Part shown: one piece after another, positions 15,523-24,681 of the stretch
Position numbering within the stretch: the stretch's first letter is position 1
How the letters are laid out: the number at the start of each line of letters is the position of its first letter
Notes under the pieces: generated by a model
What the model was told of the DNA's origin: nothing
The model's input: only the letters and a program-made list of their open reading frames with translations
Databases searched by the model: none
Source: Asticcacaulis sp. EMRT-3
GTDB lineage: Bacteria; Pseudomonadota; Alphaproteobacteria; Caulobacterales; Caulobacteraceae
Assembly: GCF_030027245.1 (NCBI RefSeq)
Contig: NZ_JASERT010000001.1
Span: forward strand, 1,790,501-1,854,500
DNA: 64,000 nucleotides
Direction: 5' to 3'
Translations under genes and position numbers: made by a program

Positions 15523-17223
15523 CTAAACCCAGTCCGGATCGAGTTGCAGCCACATGGCGCGCGCCACGCCATCGGGATCATTGGCCAGCGTACAGCCCGT
15601 ATCGACCAGAACAGTGGGCCGCGTCGCCACCGCATAGGCTGGCCAGTCGGCCACGCCCGGCGCGGACGGCTTGCCCGTATGGGCGAAGCTGGCCCAGATG
15701 GCGCTGAGATTGAGCGAAGCCGCCTTCACCCCCGGCCCATCGCCATGCAGGCCCTTTTCATCGAAATTGGCAAATGTCGGCCCGATGTCGGTGGCATGAC
15801 CCGCGCCCAGCGTGGCCTTCGTGCCTGGCACCGGCAGGTTCGACGCATAATCCCAGCGATAGCGATAGACGGGCGCACCTTGCGCGGCCTTTCGGTCGGC
15901 CAGCACGGTCGTTTCGACGCCCATCGTGCGCGCCGTGGCGATCTTCAGATAAAGCTGCGATGGCGTAGCGACCGGGTATAGCTGGCGATAGGTGGCCAAA
16001 ACCGTCGCAGCCTTGTCGCCATATTCGGTCTTCATCCGCGCCTCAAGCGCTGGCGCATCCATATTGAAAATCTCCGGCTGGCCCATGAAGAAGAAGGCCG
16101 CCTCGGTCTTGTTATTGGAAATCAGCAGGGGCACATCGGCGCACAGGGGTGTGGCCACCGGATCGAACGGATCGACTGGCAGGCATGTGCCATCCACCAC
16201 CGGGCCGAAATGACCGGGCACGGTCGATTCCGAAAAGGAAATACCGGGCATGTCGGGTGCGGGCGGGGCGGTGAAACCCGGCGTCGCCTGCATCAATGGC
16301 CCCTGCCCGTTTTCACCGGCCCATTGCAGCTTGAGCAGGGTCTGCACCGGCACGTCGAGCAGTTTGCGCGCATCACTCAAGCCCAGCGCCCGCATCAGGC
16401 GCTGCGCTGTTTCGGCGGCCGTGGCGCGCGTCATGCGCCTGAGCTGCGCCCCGCTCTGGATACCCGCCTTGTGGAACAAACCCTTCGCCTGCGGCATACC
16501 GAGCAGCGTGCCCACCTTGGCACCGCCACCCGATTCACCAAAGACCGTTACATTGCGGGGATCGCCGCCAAAGGCCTCGATATGATCGCGCACCCATTCC
16601 AGCGAGGCGATTATATCAAACATCGATTGATTGCCGGATGTGGCATAGTCCTGCCCCAGCAAATCGCCGAGCCACAAAAAACCCAGCAGGCCGAGGCGGT
16701 GATTGGGGGCCACAACCACCACATCGTAAAGCGCCGCCAGCCGCGCCCCGTCCTGGGTGGGCGATCCGCCCGATCCGGTCGAATAGCCGCCGCCATGCAG
16801 ATACACCATGACCGGGCGCTTGCGACCATCCTTGACCGCTGGCGTCCAGACATTGAGCACGAGGCAGTCTTCGCTGCGCGCCGGTTCCTGTTCGCCATAG
16901 GTCGAACCCGGCGTTTGCGGCGCGGGCGCGCCCAGCTTGAGCGCATCGAAAACGCCGCTCCACGGCGTCACCTTTGGCGGGGCTTTGAAACGGTTTGCAC
17001 CCGACACCGAACCGGCATAGGGGACGCCCTTGAAGGCCACGGCCCCACGCTCATGGCCGCCGCGCACCCGACCGCTGGGGGTGTCTATCTCAACAAAGGG
17101 GGCGGTAATAAGGGTGGACGTAGCCAAATCCTGGGCATCCGCTTGGCCCGCCAAACCCGCAAAACCCAGACCACTTGTGACCAGACCGGCAGCCATTACG
17201 CTGCGGCGATTGAGATATGTCAT
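15523..17223 (-). CDS. Secreted carboxylesterase (type B / para-nitrobenzyl esterase-like)
   Basis: A 566-residue alpha/beta hydrolase of the carboxylesterase type B family. The N-terminus MTYLNRRSVMAAGLVTSGLG is a Tat-like signal (RR followed by a hydrophobic stretch, cleavage near QADAQ). Family motifs: YLHGGGYSTGSG (oxyanion hole), EDCLVLNVWTP, nucleophile elbow GESGGG (about residue 230), and a conserved late His in GAGHATDIG. Substrate unknown. No obviously linked pathway genes next to it. Confidence 0.9.
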   Translation of the reverse strand: MTYLNRRSVMAAGLVTSGLGFAGLAGQADAQDLATSTLITAPFVEIDTPSGRVRGGHERGAVAFKGVPYAGSVSGANRFKAPPKVTPWSGVFDALKLGAPAPQTPGSTYGEQEPARSEDCLVLNVWTPAVKDGRKRPVMVYLHGGGYSTGSGGSPTQDGARLAALYDVVVVAPNHRLGLLGFLWLGDLLGQDYATSGNQSMFDIIASLEWVRDHIEAFGGDPRNVTVFGESGGGAKVGTLLGMPQAKGLFHKAGIQSGAQLRRMTRATAAETAQRLMRALGLSDARKLLDVPVQTLLKLQWAGENGQGPLMQATPGFTAPPAPDMPGISFSESTVPGHFGPVVDGTCLPVDPFDPVATPLCADVPLLISNNKTEAAFFFMGQPEIFNMDAPALEARMKTEYGDKAATVLATYRQLYPVATPSQLYLKIATARTMGVETTVLADRKAAQGAPVYRYRWDYASNLPVPGTKATLGAGHATDIGPTFANFDEKGLHGDGPGVKAASLNLSAIWASFAHTGKPSAPGVADWPAYAVATRPTVLVDTGCTLANDPDGVARAMWLQLDPDWV

Positions 17224-17306
17224 GGCGTTGTCCCTGCTTGAGATTTTCAGGCAGGCTACGCCGCGCTTTTGGGAACGGCAAGGTTTTTGTTAGCGCTATC
17301 AGAAAA

Positions 17307-18641
17307 TCAGGACTTTACCCGTTCCTGCAAGCTTCTGGCCGAAGCACTCAGGCCGCGCAATCCCTGTTCGGCAAAGATGTCGAGCGCCGCATCCAGTGCA
17401 TAGGCCGCTTCGGTGCGCTCCATCATGAAGCCGGTCATATCGCCGCGCGCCACATAGAGCCGCGCCAACTGCATCTGAAGCACGGCCCAGGTGACCGGAT
17501 CGTCCTGCGGCTTGGTAGCGCGCAAGGCGATCTTGAAATGCGCCTCGGCGGCGTCGAGCGCCTTTAAGTCGCCCTGACTTTCGGCATGGCGCGTATGGCA
17601 CAGCGCCCGGTCTTCGATCAGGCTGGCGCGCAGTACCAGACCCTTTTGCAAGGGGCGCTTCAGGGCCAGATCATACACTTGCAAGGCGCGCTCATGCAGG
17701 TCGGCGTTCAGGGTCAGTTCGGCCAGAACCTGCAAACCCATGGCCAAAGCCTGCTGGTGCGTGGCCCAGTCGAGCGGCGAATGTTCGAAATCGAGACAGG
17801 CTTCGTCATTGGACAACAGGGCAATGCCCTCGCTGACCATATCGGGCCTGCCGTCGATCTCGCCCTTCCAGATCTGGGCCTGAGCCAGCCTGAGCAAGAC
17901 GCGCGCATAGGTGACGGGCTCATAGGCCGGATCGAGCCTGGCCATCACGGCTTCGAAATCCCTGATCACCGCCGTCATCAGGCTGGAATCGCTGCGATCA
18001 AGCCCCACCTTCATCAAAAGGTCGGCGCGCTCAAAACGCGCCTGTGCGGCCTCAATCTTATCGGCACTGGCATGGCATTTCTGCACAAGCTGATCGGCGC
18101 GCTCGACGGCGCGATCAATGTGCGACATGGCCAGAAGCGCCAGTTCAAGGTCCCCGCCCACCCCTTGCGTCAGGGCCAGCCGCGCCGCCAGTTGCGCCTC
18201 GGCGCTGTTATAGCGGGCGCGCAGGGTTTCATCGTCCTGCACGGCGGGGCGGCCATTGGCCAGCAGGTCTTCCGCCGAAGACAGCAGATCGCCGGTTTCA
18301 AAAAGATCGTGGCTGAGCAGGCAGGTCTGGGCCTGCTCCAGCGCGGCCTGCGCCGCTTCGGCGGCGGTATGGGCATCCTTGCCCGCGTTTTCAGCCGCGG
18401 CGGCGGCGCGGCGCATGGCCACCGGATCGCCGGTGCGACGCGCATATTCGCGCCAGATGCGGGCCGCCTGAAGATAGGGGCTGAAACGGTCGCGCGTCGA
18501 AACCCGCCCGCCTTCAATATCGAACTGCCGCCCCTGCGCGATCAGCAATTGCAGGTTCATCAGCTCATACAGGCTGGTATCGGCATCGATCCGGTCGTGG
18601 TGACGGAAGATGCGCCGCAATTCGCGTCCGAACTCAAACAT
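17307..18641 (-). CDS. TPR-like helical repeat protein, unknown function
   Basis: A 444-residue, alanine-rich helical protein starting MFEFGRELRRIFRHHDRIDA at ATG 18639-18641. Repeated helix pairs such as AARIWREYARRTGDP, YARVLLRLAQAQIWKGE and ALQMQLARLYVARGD-like segments suggest tetratricopeptide-type repeats throughout. No signal peptide or membrane segment. The family was not recognised; the frame is open farther upstream but the sequence there is not protein-like. Confidence 0.75.
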   Translation of the reverse strand: MFEFGRELRRIFRHHDRIDADTSLYELMNLQLLIAQGRQFDIEGGRVSTRDRFSPYLQAARIWREYARRTGDPVAMRRAAAAAENAGKDAHTAAEAAQAALEQAQTCLLSHDLFETGDLLSSAEDLLANGRPAVQDDETLRARYNSAEAQLAARLALTQGVGGDLELALLAMSHIDRAVERADQLVQKCHASADKIEAAQARFERADLLMKVGLDRSDSSLMTAVIRDFEAVMARLDPAYEPVTYARVLLRLAQAQIWKGEIDGRPDMVSEGIALLSNDEACLDFEHSPLDWATHQQALAMGLQVLAELTLNADLHERALQVYDLALKRPLQKGLVLRASLIEDRALCHTRHAESQGDLKALDAAEAHFKIALRATKPQDDPVTWAVLQMQLARLYVARGDMTGFMMERTEAAYALDAALDIFAEQGLRGLSASARSLQERVKS

Positions 18642-18794
18642 GCTGGCTCTGGTCAATGATCGGTCAAAAAACGTATCAGGACGATACGCTCCGCCTGCTC
18701 CTGAACCAACTTTGCAAACCCCGCGCCGTGGGCCCAATTGACGTTTGGAATTTTGGCAAATTTTCCATGACGATGGTTGTCAGCAGAAAAGTAA

Positions 18795-18944
18795 CCCCTC
18801 CGCCGACTACGTCGGCACCTCCCCGCGTTTTAAGCGCAGAGAGGAGGGATGTGCCGCCATTCTTCCTCTCAATGCTATTACCTCCTCCCTGCGCATCGCG
18901 TGGGGAGGTGGCGAGCAAGCGAAGCGCGTCGAGACGGAGGGGTA
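18795..18944. repeat. R2 repeat, double inverted unit (fills a 318-base gap)
   Basis: Two R2 units face each other: one reads ACCCCTCCGCC..CACCTCCCC, the other CCTCCTCCCTGCGC..GGGGAGGTGGC and ends GACGGAGGGGT. The gap 18642-18959 between the TPR-like and aldo/keto reductase genes holds nothing else that I can identify apart from the putative promoter of the TPR-like gene. Confidence 0.78.
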
Positions 18945-18959
18945 AATCTTGACGAAAAT

Positions 18960-19817
18960 CTAGCCGCCTGCTGCCCGCCCCGCCGCATCAAGCGCCGCGA
19001 AATCCGCATCACTGAGCGTCAGACCCGCCGCCTTCACATTGTCTTCGAGATGTTTCACCTGGCTGGTGCCGGGAATGGGCAGCATGACCTTTGAACGCTT
19101 CAGCATCCAGGCCAGGGTCACCTGCCCCTGCGTGGCGCTCAGCTTTTGCGCGATCATATCGACCAGGCCGCCAGGCTTTGCCAGCTTGCCCGCCGCCAGC
19201 GGATACCACGGAATAAAGCCGATACCCTCGGCCTCGCAATAGTCGAGCACATCCTCGCTCTGGCGCTCGATCAGATTAAACTTATTCTGCACGGTGGCGA
19301 CCGGAAAGACCTTGCGTGCCGCCTTGATGTCTTCCACCGACACTTCCGACAGGCCCGCGTGATGGATGACGCCATCATCGAGCAGGCGCTTGACCGCATC
19401 AAACTGCTCATCGCGCGCCACCTTGGGGTCGATACGGTGCAACTGCCACAGATCGATGTGTTCGACGCCCAGTTGCTCGCGGCTTTTGTGCGCCTCGGCG
19501 ATCAGATAGTCGGGATCGCCCTTCGGCGTCCAGATATTCGGCCCTTGCCGCGTCAGGCCCGCCTTGGTGGCGATGACCAGTCCGTCATAGGGATGCAGAG
19601 CCTCGCGGATCAGCTTTTCCGACACGTCAGGCCCATAGGAATCGGCGGTGTCGATGAAGTTGACGCCCAGTTCGGGCAGGCGCTTCAGGGTGCGGATCGC
19701 CTCGTCACGATCCTTTGGTTCCCCCCACACGCCGGGGCCGGTAATGCGCATGGCGCCGTAGCCCAGACGATGAACGGTGAGGTCGCCGCCGATGGAAAAG
19801 GTTGCGAGTGCGGTCAT
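18960..19817 (-). CDS. Aldo/keto reductase
   Basis: A 285-residue NADPH-dependent oxidoreductase. Family signatures are visible: [14 protein letters not shown] near the N-terminus, the catalytic Asp/Tyr in [14 protein letters not shown] (about residues 57-70), active-site Lys in VIATKAG, His in WQLHRID, and the NADP-binding end [13 protein letters not shown]. Closest in layout to bacterial YdbC/oxidoreductase-type AKRs. Substrate unknown. Flanked on both sides by R2 repeats. Confidence 0.9.
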   Translation of the reverse strand: MTALATFSIGGDLTVHRLGYGAMRITGPGVWGEPKDRDEAIRTLKRLPELGVNFIDTADSYGPDVSEKLIREALHPYDGLVIATKAGLTRQGPNIWTPKGDPDYLIAEAHKSREQLGVEHIDLWQLHRIDPKVARDEQFDAVKRLLDDGVIHHAGLSEVSVEDIKAARKVFPVATVQNKFNLIERQSEDVLDYCEAEGIGFIPWYPLAAGKLAKPGGLVDMIAQKLSATQGQVTLAWMLKRSKVMLPIPGTSQVKHLEDNVKAAGLTLSDADFAALDAAGRAAGG

Positions 19818-19929
19818 GGCTTGGCTCCTTCTGTGCAGAGACTACAGATAGGGGCTCATTCGCAGATCAAAAGGCGCTATGGCAGAAAAACCCCCAGGAC
19901 GAATCGACATTCAGCCCCTTGCTGAAGAA

Positions 19930-20092
19930 AGTGCCCCCCTCCGTCTCGACGCGCTTCGCTTGCTCGACACCTCCCCCGTACGCTGCGCTACAGGAGAGGA
20001 GGGAGGCAGGCGGCACATCCCTCCTCCCTGTCGAGCGAAGCGAAAACGGGGAGGTGGCATCGAGCCCGACAGGGCGAAGATGACGGAGGGGT
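19930..20092. repeat. R2 repeat, double inverted unit
   Basis: First unit CCCCTCCGTCTCGACGCGC..CACCTCCCCCGTACGC, second unit CCCTCCTCCCTGTCGAGC..GGGGAGGTGGC ending GACGGAGGGGT. It lies in the 407-base gap 19818-20224, whose right part is R1 copy B; the rest holds the aldo/keto reductase promoter and no gene that I can support. Confidence 0.78.
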
Positions 20093-20112
20093 TTCTGAAT
20101 GCCGATCCGTCT

Positions 20113-20227
20113 TAGAGCGGTTTGCATTCTGATTGAACCGGTCAAAGGCATGCAACCCGCTCTACATTTGGCGTTTTTCCGCATCTCGCCTTCAATTTGT
20201 AAGTCAAATTAAACGCTCGTTGTTCTA
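20113..20227 (-). repeat. R1 dispersed repeat, copy B
   Basis: Minus-strand copy, about 94 % like copy A by eye. It begins TAGAACAACGAGCG on the minus strand, and its first three bases are the stop codon of prfC. On the plus strand it starts TAGAGCGGTTTGCATTCTG. Confidence 0.9.
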
Positions 20228-21829
20228 GCCGCGCTCTTTCGTCCGCTGGAAGCTGACATCCGGGAAGCGCTCGGCGACGTAATTGATCTCCCAGGCCGAC
20301 TTCCCCAGGAAGACCGGCGCTTCGTCAATATCCGCCCCCATCGCCGAGCGATACTTACCGGCAAAATCCTCGATCTTGGCTGGATCACCGCCCAGCCAGC
20401 GCGCCTCAGAGAAGGGCGATGGCTCGAACAGGCATTCCAGCCCATATTCATTGGCCAGACGATCGGCCATCACCTCGAACTGGAGCTGACCCACCGCGCC
20501 GACGATGAAATCCGAACCGATCGAGGGGCGGAAAAGCTGCGTCACCCCCTCTTCGGCCAGGCTTTCCAGCGCCTTTTTCAGGTGCTTGGCCTTGAGCGGG
20601 TCTTTGACGCGCACGCGCTGCAAGATTTCCGGCGCAAAGTTCGGCAGACCGGCAAAGCGCACCGTGCCGCTTTCCGACAAACTATCCCCCACGCGCAAGA
20701 CGCCGTGGTTCGGGATGCCGATCACGTCGCCGCCAAAGGCATTTTCGGCCAGTTCGCGGTCGGAGGCGAAGAACATGATCGGCGCATTGACCGAGATCTG
20801 CTTGGCCGTGTTCTGCACCTTCAGCTTCATGCCGCGCGTAAACTTGCCGGAGGTCAGTTTCAGCATGGCAATGCGGTCGCGGTGATTGGGGTCCATATTG
20901 GCCTGCACCTTGAACACGAAGCCCGTCACCTCTTTCTCGGTCGGATCGACGGTCGCATCGACGCCGTTTCTCGACGCCTTGACCCGCTTGGGTGGCGGCG
21001 CAAAACCGCCAATCGCCGCCAGCAACGGGTTGACGCCGTAATGGCGCAGCGCCGAGCCGAAGATCACCGGCGTCATATGGCCTTCCAGGAAGCTCATCCG
21101 GTCAAACGGCTTGAAGCCGCCCTCGATCAGCTCCGCCGTATCCTTCAGCTCGGCCAGTTCGGCAGCATCGAGCCAGCCCTTTGCCACAGCCTCATCGACC
21201 GGCACGGCCTCATCATGGCCCTGATCATATTCCGCGGCCGACTCGCGCCGGGTGAAGGGATGGAAAAGCCCGGTCTTCAGTTCGATCATGCCGCGAAAAC
21301 GGTTACCCGAACCGGCGGGCCAGTAGAGCGGCGACGGGTCGAGTTGCAGCTTCGACGCCACCTCATCGAGCAGGGCCAGCGGGTCTTCGGCCTCGCGGTC
21401 CATCTTGTTGATGAAGGTGATGATCGGGATGTCGCGCAGGCGGCACACCTCGAACAGTTTCAGCGTCTGCGGCTCGATGCCCTTGGCGGCGTCCAGCACC
21501 ATGACGGCGGCGTCGGCGGCGGTGAGCGTCCGGTAGGTGTCTTCCGAAAAGTCCTCGTGGCCCGGCGTGTCGAGCAGATTGAACATCAGCCCGTCATGCT
21601 CAAACGTCATGACCGAGGACGACACCGAAATACCGCGTTCCTTTTCGATCTTCATCCAGTCGGAGCGCGTGCGGCGGTTTTCACCGCGCGCCCTGACCTG
21701 CCCGGCGGCGCGGATCGAACCGCCCGCCAGCAGCAGATGCTCGGTCAGCGTCGTCTTACCGGCGTCCGGGTGCGAGATGATGGCGAAGGTTCTGCGCCGG
21801 GGCGCTTCGGTTTCGGGGGTGTTGGACAT
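20225..21829 (-). CDS. prfC: Peptide chain release factor 3
   Basis: A 534-residue translational GTPase that recycles RF1/RF2 from the ribosome. Start chosen at ATG 21827-21829 (MSNTPETEAPRRRTFAIISH), because the longer frame is not conserved. G1 SHPDAGKTTL (about 19-28), switch/G2 ERGISVSSSVM, G3 DTPGHEDFSEDTYRTL, G4 NKMDRE; the EDTYR extension and C-terminal VGAVGQLQFEVMADRL are RF3 marks that separate it from EF-G. Its stop codon lies in R1 copy B. Confidence 0.96.
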   Translation of the reverse strand: MSNTPETEAPRRRTFAIISHPDAGKTTLTEHLLLAGGSIRAAGQVRARGENRRTRSDWMKIEKERGISVSSSVMTFEHDGLMFNLLDTPGHEDFSEDTYRTLTAADAAVMVLDAAKGIEPQTLKLFEVCRLRDIPIITFINKMDREAEDPLALLDEVASKLQLDPSPLYWPAGSGNRFRGMIELKTGLFHPFTRRESAAEYDQGHDEAVPVDEAVAKGWLDAAELAELKDTAELIEGGFKPFDRMSFLEGHMTPVIFGSALRHYGVNPLLAAIGGFAPPPKRVKASRNGVDATVDPTEKEVTGFVFKVQANMDPNHRDRIAMLKLTSGKFTRGMKLKVQNTAKQISVNAPIMFFASDRELAENAFGGDVIGIPNHGVLRVGDSLSESGTVRFAGLPNFAPEILQRVRVKDPLKAKHLKKALESLAEEGVTQLFRPSIGSDFIVGAVGQLQFEVMADRLANEYGLECLFEPSPFSEARWLGGDPAKIEDFAGKYRSAMGADIDEAPVFLGKSAWEINYVAERFPDVSFQRTKERG

Positions 21830-21977
21830 GGCCGTGGCGATACGGCTTTGGCGGGCAAAAGTCAAAGCAAGAAACCCCCGCAACATGCCTTCAGCAGAAT
21901 AAGCCGTAGGGCTTATGCCAACTTGCGCAGACCAGAACCCATTCGGGTACAAGTTGATATTCGCTTTCCAAAACGGT

Positions 21978-22655
21978 CTATTTCGCCGTCGTCAGCACCA
22001 CGCCGACCAGCACCGCCACATATTGCAGCACGGCACCGGTGATGACGTGGCCGTGCCAGATGGCGCGGCGGAATTTCAGCTTTTTCATCATGTAGAAGAT
22101 GGTGCCGACCGAATAGACCACACCGCCGGTGGCCAGCAGGATCAGGGCGGCGGGCGGCACTTCGCGCACCATCGGCCGGATGGCGATCACCACCAGCCAG
22201 CCGAGCGCCAGATAAAGCGCCACCCAAAGCCCCTTGCCCCAGCCCGAATGCGACAGATTGGGCAGCAAAAGCTTACCCAACATGCCCAGGGCGGCCAGCG
22301 ACCATACGGCCACACTCATCCACAGAGCCCAGCCGCCTTTCAGCGCCTGTGTGGTGAAGGGTGTATAGCTGGCGGCGATCATCAGAAAAATACCGGCATG
22401 ATCGAGCCGGCGCAAAAAGGGCTGCCATGACGGCTTGGCGAAATTATAGGCAGTCGAAAAGGCCAGCATGGCGATCATGCCGACCGCATAGACGATCACC
22501 GCCGCCACCTTGCCGATCAGGCCATGACTGACGGCCAGACCCAGCGCCACACCGCCGCCGAACAGCGCAAAAGCCAGCCCGATGATATGCACGATCAGAT
22601 CGGCATGGCGCGCCCAGGCGGTGGGGTAATGCGGCAAGGTCAGCTTGATATTCAT
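21978..22655 (-). CDS. Hemolysin III / PAQR-family membrane protein
   Basis: A 225-residue protein with seven predicted membrane helices. Conserved family features: N-terminal HADLIVHIIGLAFAL, the STAYNF motif near residue 80, LDHAGIFLMIAASYTPF (Asp-His metal site), and C-terminal WHGHVITGAVLQY. Members resemble YqfA/HlyIII; most are not haemolysins, and several are thought to be metal-dependent hydrolases. It sits divergent to nothing relevant and is probably monocistronic. Confidence 0.9.
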   Translation of the reverse strand: MNIKLTLPHYPTAWARHADLIVHIIGLAFALFGGGVALGLAVSHGLIGKVAAVIVYAVGMIAMLAFSTAYNFAKPSWQPFLRRLDHAGIFLMIAASYTPFTTQALKGGWALWMSVAVWSLAALGMLGKLLLPNLSHSGWGKGLWVALYLALGWLVVIAIRPMVREVPPAALILLATGGVVYSVGTIFYMMKKLKFRRAIWHGHVITGAVLQYVAVLVGVVLTTAK

Positions 22656-22767
22656 GGCTTCAGTTTACGCCTTTCACAGCTTTACGGCCAATCACGTCAC
22701 ATCAACAATCATGTCGTCGTAAACTGACGTTAGCGTAAGCTTATCCATGCCGCAAGCCCATGCGACA

Positions 22768-23157
22768 TCAGGCCGCCATGCGGTGCCAGACCTCGTAATC
22801 AACCTTATGGGCATCAAGCTGGCCGCACATCTGCTGTTCGTACATCATGCCCATCGCCATTTCGTTCAGCGATTTGAAGCTGGCCTCCACCTGTTCCACC
22901 CCGCCCACGCCCGTGGCCATAAACTGGGCGGCATTGACGCGCGGCATTTTGAGCTGGATCAGATAGGCCAGTCGGCGGGCGCGTTCGGCATTATGACGGT
23001 GGGCCTGTGCGTCTTCTGCAAACATTTCCTTGCCGAGTTGCGCAATATAGTCAGCGCTCAGCGACGCAAAACGATCCGCATCAAGCGGGTGCATCATGTT
23101 GGCGGGTTCAAGTTGCAGGACAAGGTCATTGAGGAGGAAATACAAACGAATACCCAT
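22768..23157 (-). CDS. Unknown helical protein
   Basis: A 129-residue protein (MGIRLYFLLNDLVLQLEPAN at the start) that is charged and helical, with a run of alanine/arginine-rich helix (HRHNAERARRLAYLIQ) and a Met-rich ending (LNEMAMGMMYEQQMC). No signal peptide. I do not recognise it. Codon usage fits the neighbours and it is preceded by a GAGGAGG-like purine stretch inside the frame, so a somewhat later start is possible. Confidence 0.55.
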   Translation of the reverse strand: MGIRLYFLLNDLVLQLEPANMMHPLDADRFASLSADYIAQLGKEMFAEDAQAHRHNAERARRLAYLIQLKMPRVNAAQFMATGVGGVEQVEASFKSLNEMAMGMMYEQQMCGQLDAHKVDYEVWHRMAA

Positions 23158-23231
23158 AGGTCGGTTACGCGGTATTTCACCCTAGCTGAAAGGTTTTGTT
23201 TTTTAATTGAAGAAGACGGTGAACGCGGCGT

Positions 23232-23585
23232 TCACCCTGTTTCGCCGGAGCCTTCGGGCGCGCCCTCAACCTTTTCCGTCAGGAAGTGCCGCCCGTGCGC
23301 ATCCTCGATCTCGACCACCCACAGATCGGGATCATAACGAAGCTGGCGCTCCGTATAGAGGTCAAGCGCGCCCTCGTCCAGACTGTCGAGCGGCCTTATC
23401 CACACGGTTTCATCGCCCATCGTCACCTCACGCAGCAGATAGGCGTCGCGCGTGCGCAGATTGACCACCTTCAGCAGCACCGAACCGTGGGCGCGGTCGC
23501 CGCGCTTCGCCACATAGGCAAAGCCGCCCGCCAGCCCCGCCCGCCGAACCAGCGCCGAAACCCACATATCCGCATTGAGTAACAT
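23232..23585 (-). CDS. DUF1491 family protein
   Basis: A 117-residue protein from ATG 23583-23585 (MLLNADMWVSALVRRAGLAG), matching the DUF1491 pattern: an AdMWV.ALVRRA start, GFAYVAKRGDRAHGSVLLKV, and W.RP..., LD.Y..RQ..YDPDLWVVEIED near the C-terminus. A TTG seven codons upstream is a less likely start. Function unknown; the family is confined mainly to alphaproteobacteria. Its 5' end overlaps none of the divergent gene. Confidence 0.85.
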   Translation of the reverse strand: MLLNADMWVSALVRRAGLAGGFAYVAKRGDRAHGSVLLKVVNLRTRDAYLLREVTMGDETVWIRPLDSLDEGALDLYTERQLRYDPDLWVVEIEDAHGRHFLTEKVEGAPEGSGETG

Positions 23586-23673
23586 AGGCTTAACCCTGTT
23601 TGGCAACCAGACCCTAAGCCTGCTGCCTTATAGTGCATGTCATACCAGGCGTTCCTATAGCAAAAGCGGCGGC

Positions 23674-24681
23674 ATGAAAAAAACATATCCCGGCACGAAA
23701 GCGGCTCTGAAGCGCAGCCTGACAGGCGCGCTGGCTGGTTTTGCCGCCTTCTGTCTGGCCGCCGCCCCCGCCGTTATCGCCGCCGACGCCGCCGATGCCG
23801 TCACCGCCACCACGGTCAGCCGCTATTTCCTGGCCAATGCCGATGCGCGCTGCCACGCCCTGCCCGATGCCGCCGCCACGGCGCTGAAGGCCGGTTATCT
23901 GCAAGCGCGCAACACAGCCTTGCGCGCCGGTCACAGCATGGACGATCTTGGCCCGTGGCTGGCGCGCGCCCGCGCCGCCGCCTTGGCTACACCTTGCGAT
24001 GATCCGCGCCTCACCAGCGATTTCGCCACGGCCGACAGCGCCTATCGCGGCTTCATCGCCCAGAGCCATCTCACCCTGCCCGGCACACGCAGTGTCTGGA
24101 GCGCCGACCGCAGCTTTGCTGAGAATGATGCGTGGCGGCTGGTGCAATATCAGCACCTGGCCGATGCCGATCTCGCTTTTGGCCTGTATGGCCCGCTCGA
24201 CCATGCACGCTTCACCGTCATGGCGCATTTTGCCGATGGTGCGCAGCCTTATGCGGCGCGGCTTTTGCTGCGCGATGCTGATCGCGTCGCCAATGGCCTG
24301 ATCGACCTGTCGCCGCAGAGCGTCTCAACCCTGCCGCCTGCCGGATTCACCGGTGATGCGCCACTCGCCTTCATGGCGCGCGCTTCCGCCACCCTCGACA
24401 CGGTACTGAGCGCCGCCCCGCATACCAATCTGGCCGGTTTCACCGTCACTGGCGACTATGCCGGCAAGGCCGTTCCGGTCAGCGCCGTGCGCTTCGATTT
24501 CCCCAGCCGGTCGTGGCCTGCCATTGCGCGCCTTGATCCGCGCGAGGATATGGTGGTCGAGTTCGATTTCGACGACGGCCCGCGTTATGTCCGCTTCGAG
24601 GTCGGCGACTTCATGACCGGGCTGATGTACGTCTCCCTGCCCCAGCCCTACAGCCACGCCCAGGGCCCGGCGCAGGACTGA
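23674..24681 (+). CDS. Secreted protein of unknown function
   Basis: A 335-residue protein with a signal peptide (MKKTYPGTKAALKRSLTGAL.., cleavage near VIAAD). The mature part begins with VSRYFLANADARCHALPDAA and has a compact beta-rich C-terminal half (RFEVGDFMTGLMYVSL). Two cysteines (ARCHAL, ATPCDD) could form a disulfide. I do not recognise the family. It converges on the kinase gene, with their stops one base apart (24681/24682). Confidence 0.7.
   Translation: MKKTYPGTKAALKRSLTGALAGFAAFCLAAAPAVIAADAADAVTATTVSRYFLANADARCHALPDAAATALKAGYLQARNTALRAGHSMDDLGPWLARARAAALATPCDDPRLTSDFATADSAYRGFIAQSHLTLPGTRSVWSADRSFAENDAWRLVQYQHLADADLAFGLYGPLDHARFTVMAHFADGAQPYAARLLLRDADRVANGLIDLSPQSVSTLPPAGFTGDAPLAFMARASATLDTVLSAAPHTNLAGFTVTGDYAGKAVPVSAVRFDFPSRSWPAIARLDPREDMVVEFDFDDGPRYVRFEVGDFMTGLMYVSLPQPYSHAQGPAQD

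Noticed and set aside
18795-20092. CRISPR array from repeated CCTCCCC units
   Set aside because: Units are palindromic, irregularly spaced, in both orientations and without spacers of even length; they are dispersed repeats.
20582-22042. 486-residue open frame antisense to prfC
   Set aside because: Mirror frame of prfC with arginine/histidine-rich, non-protein-like sequence.
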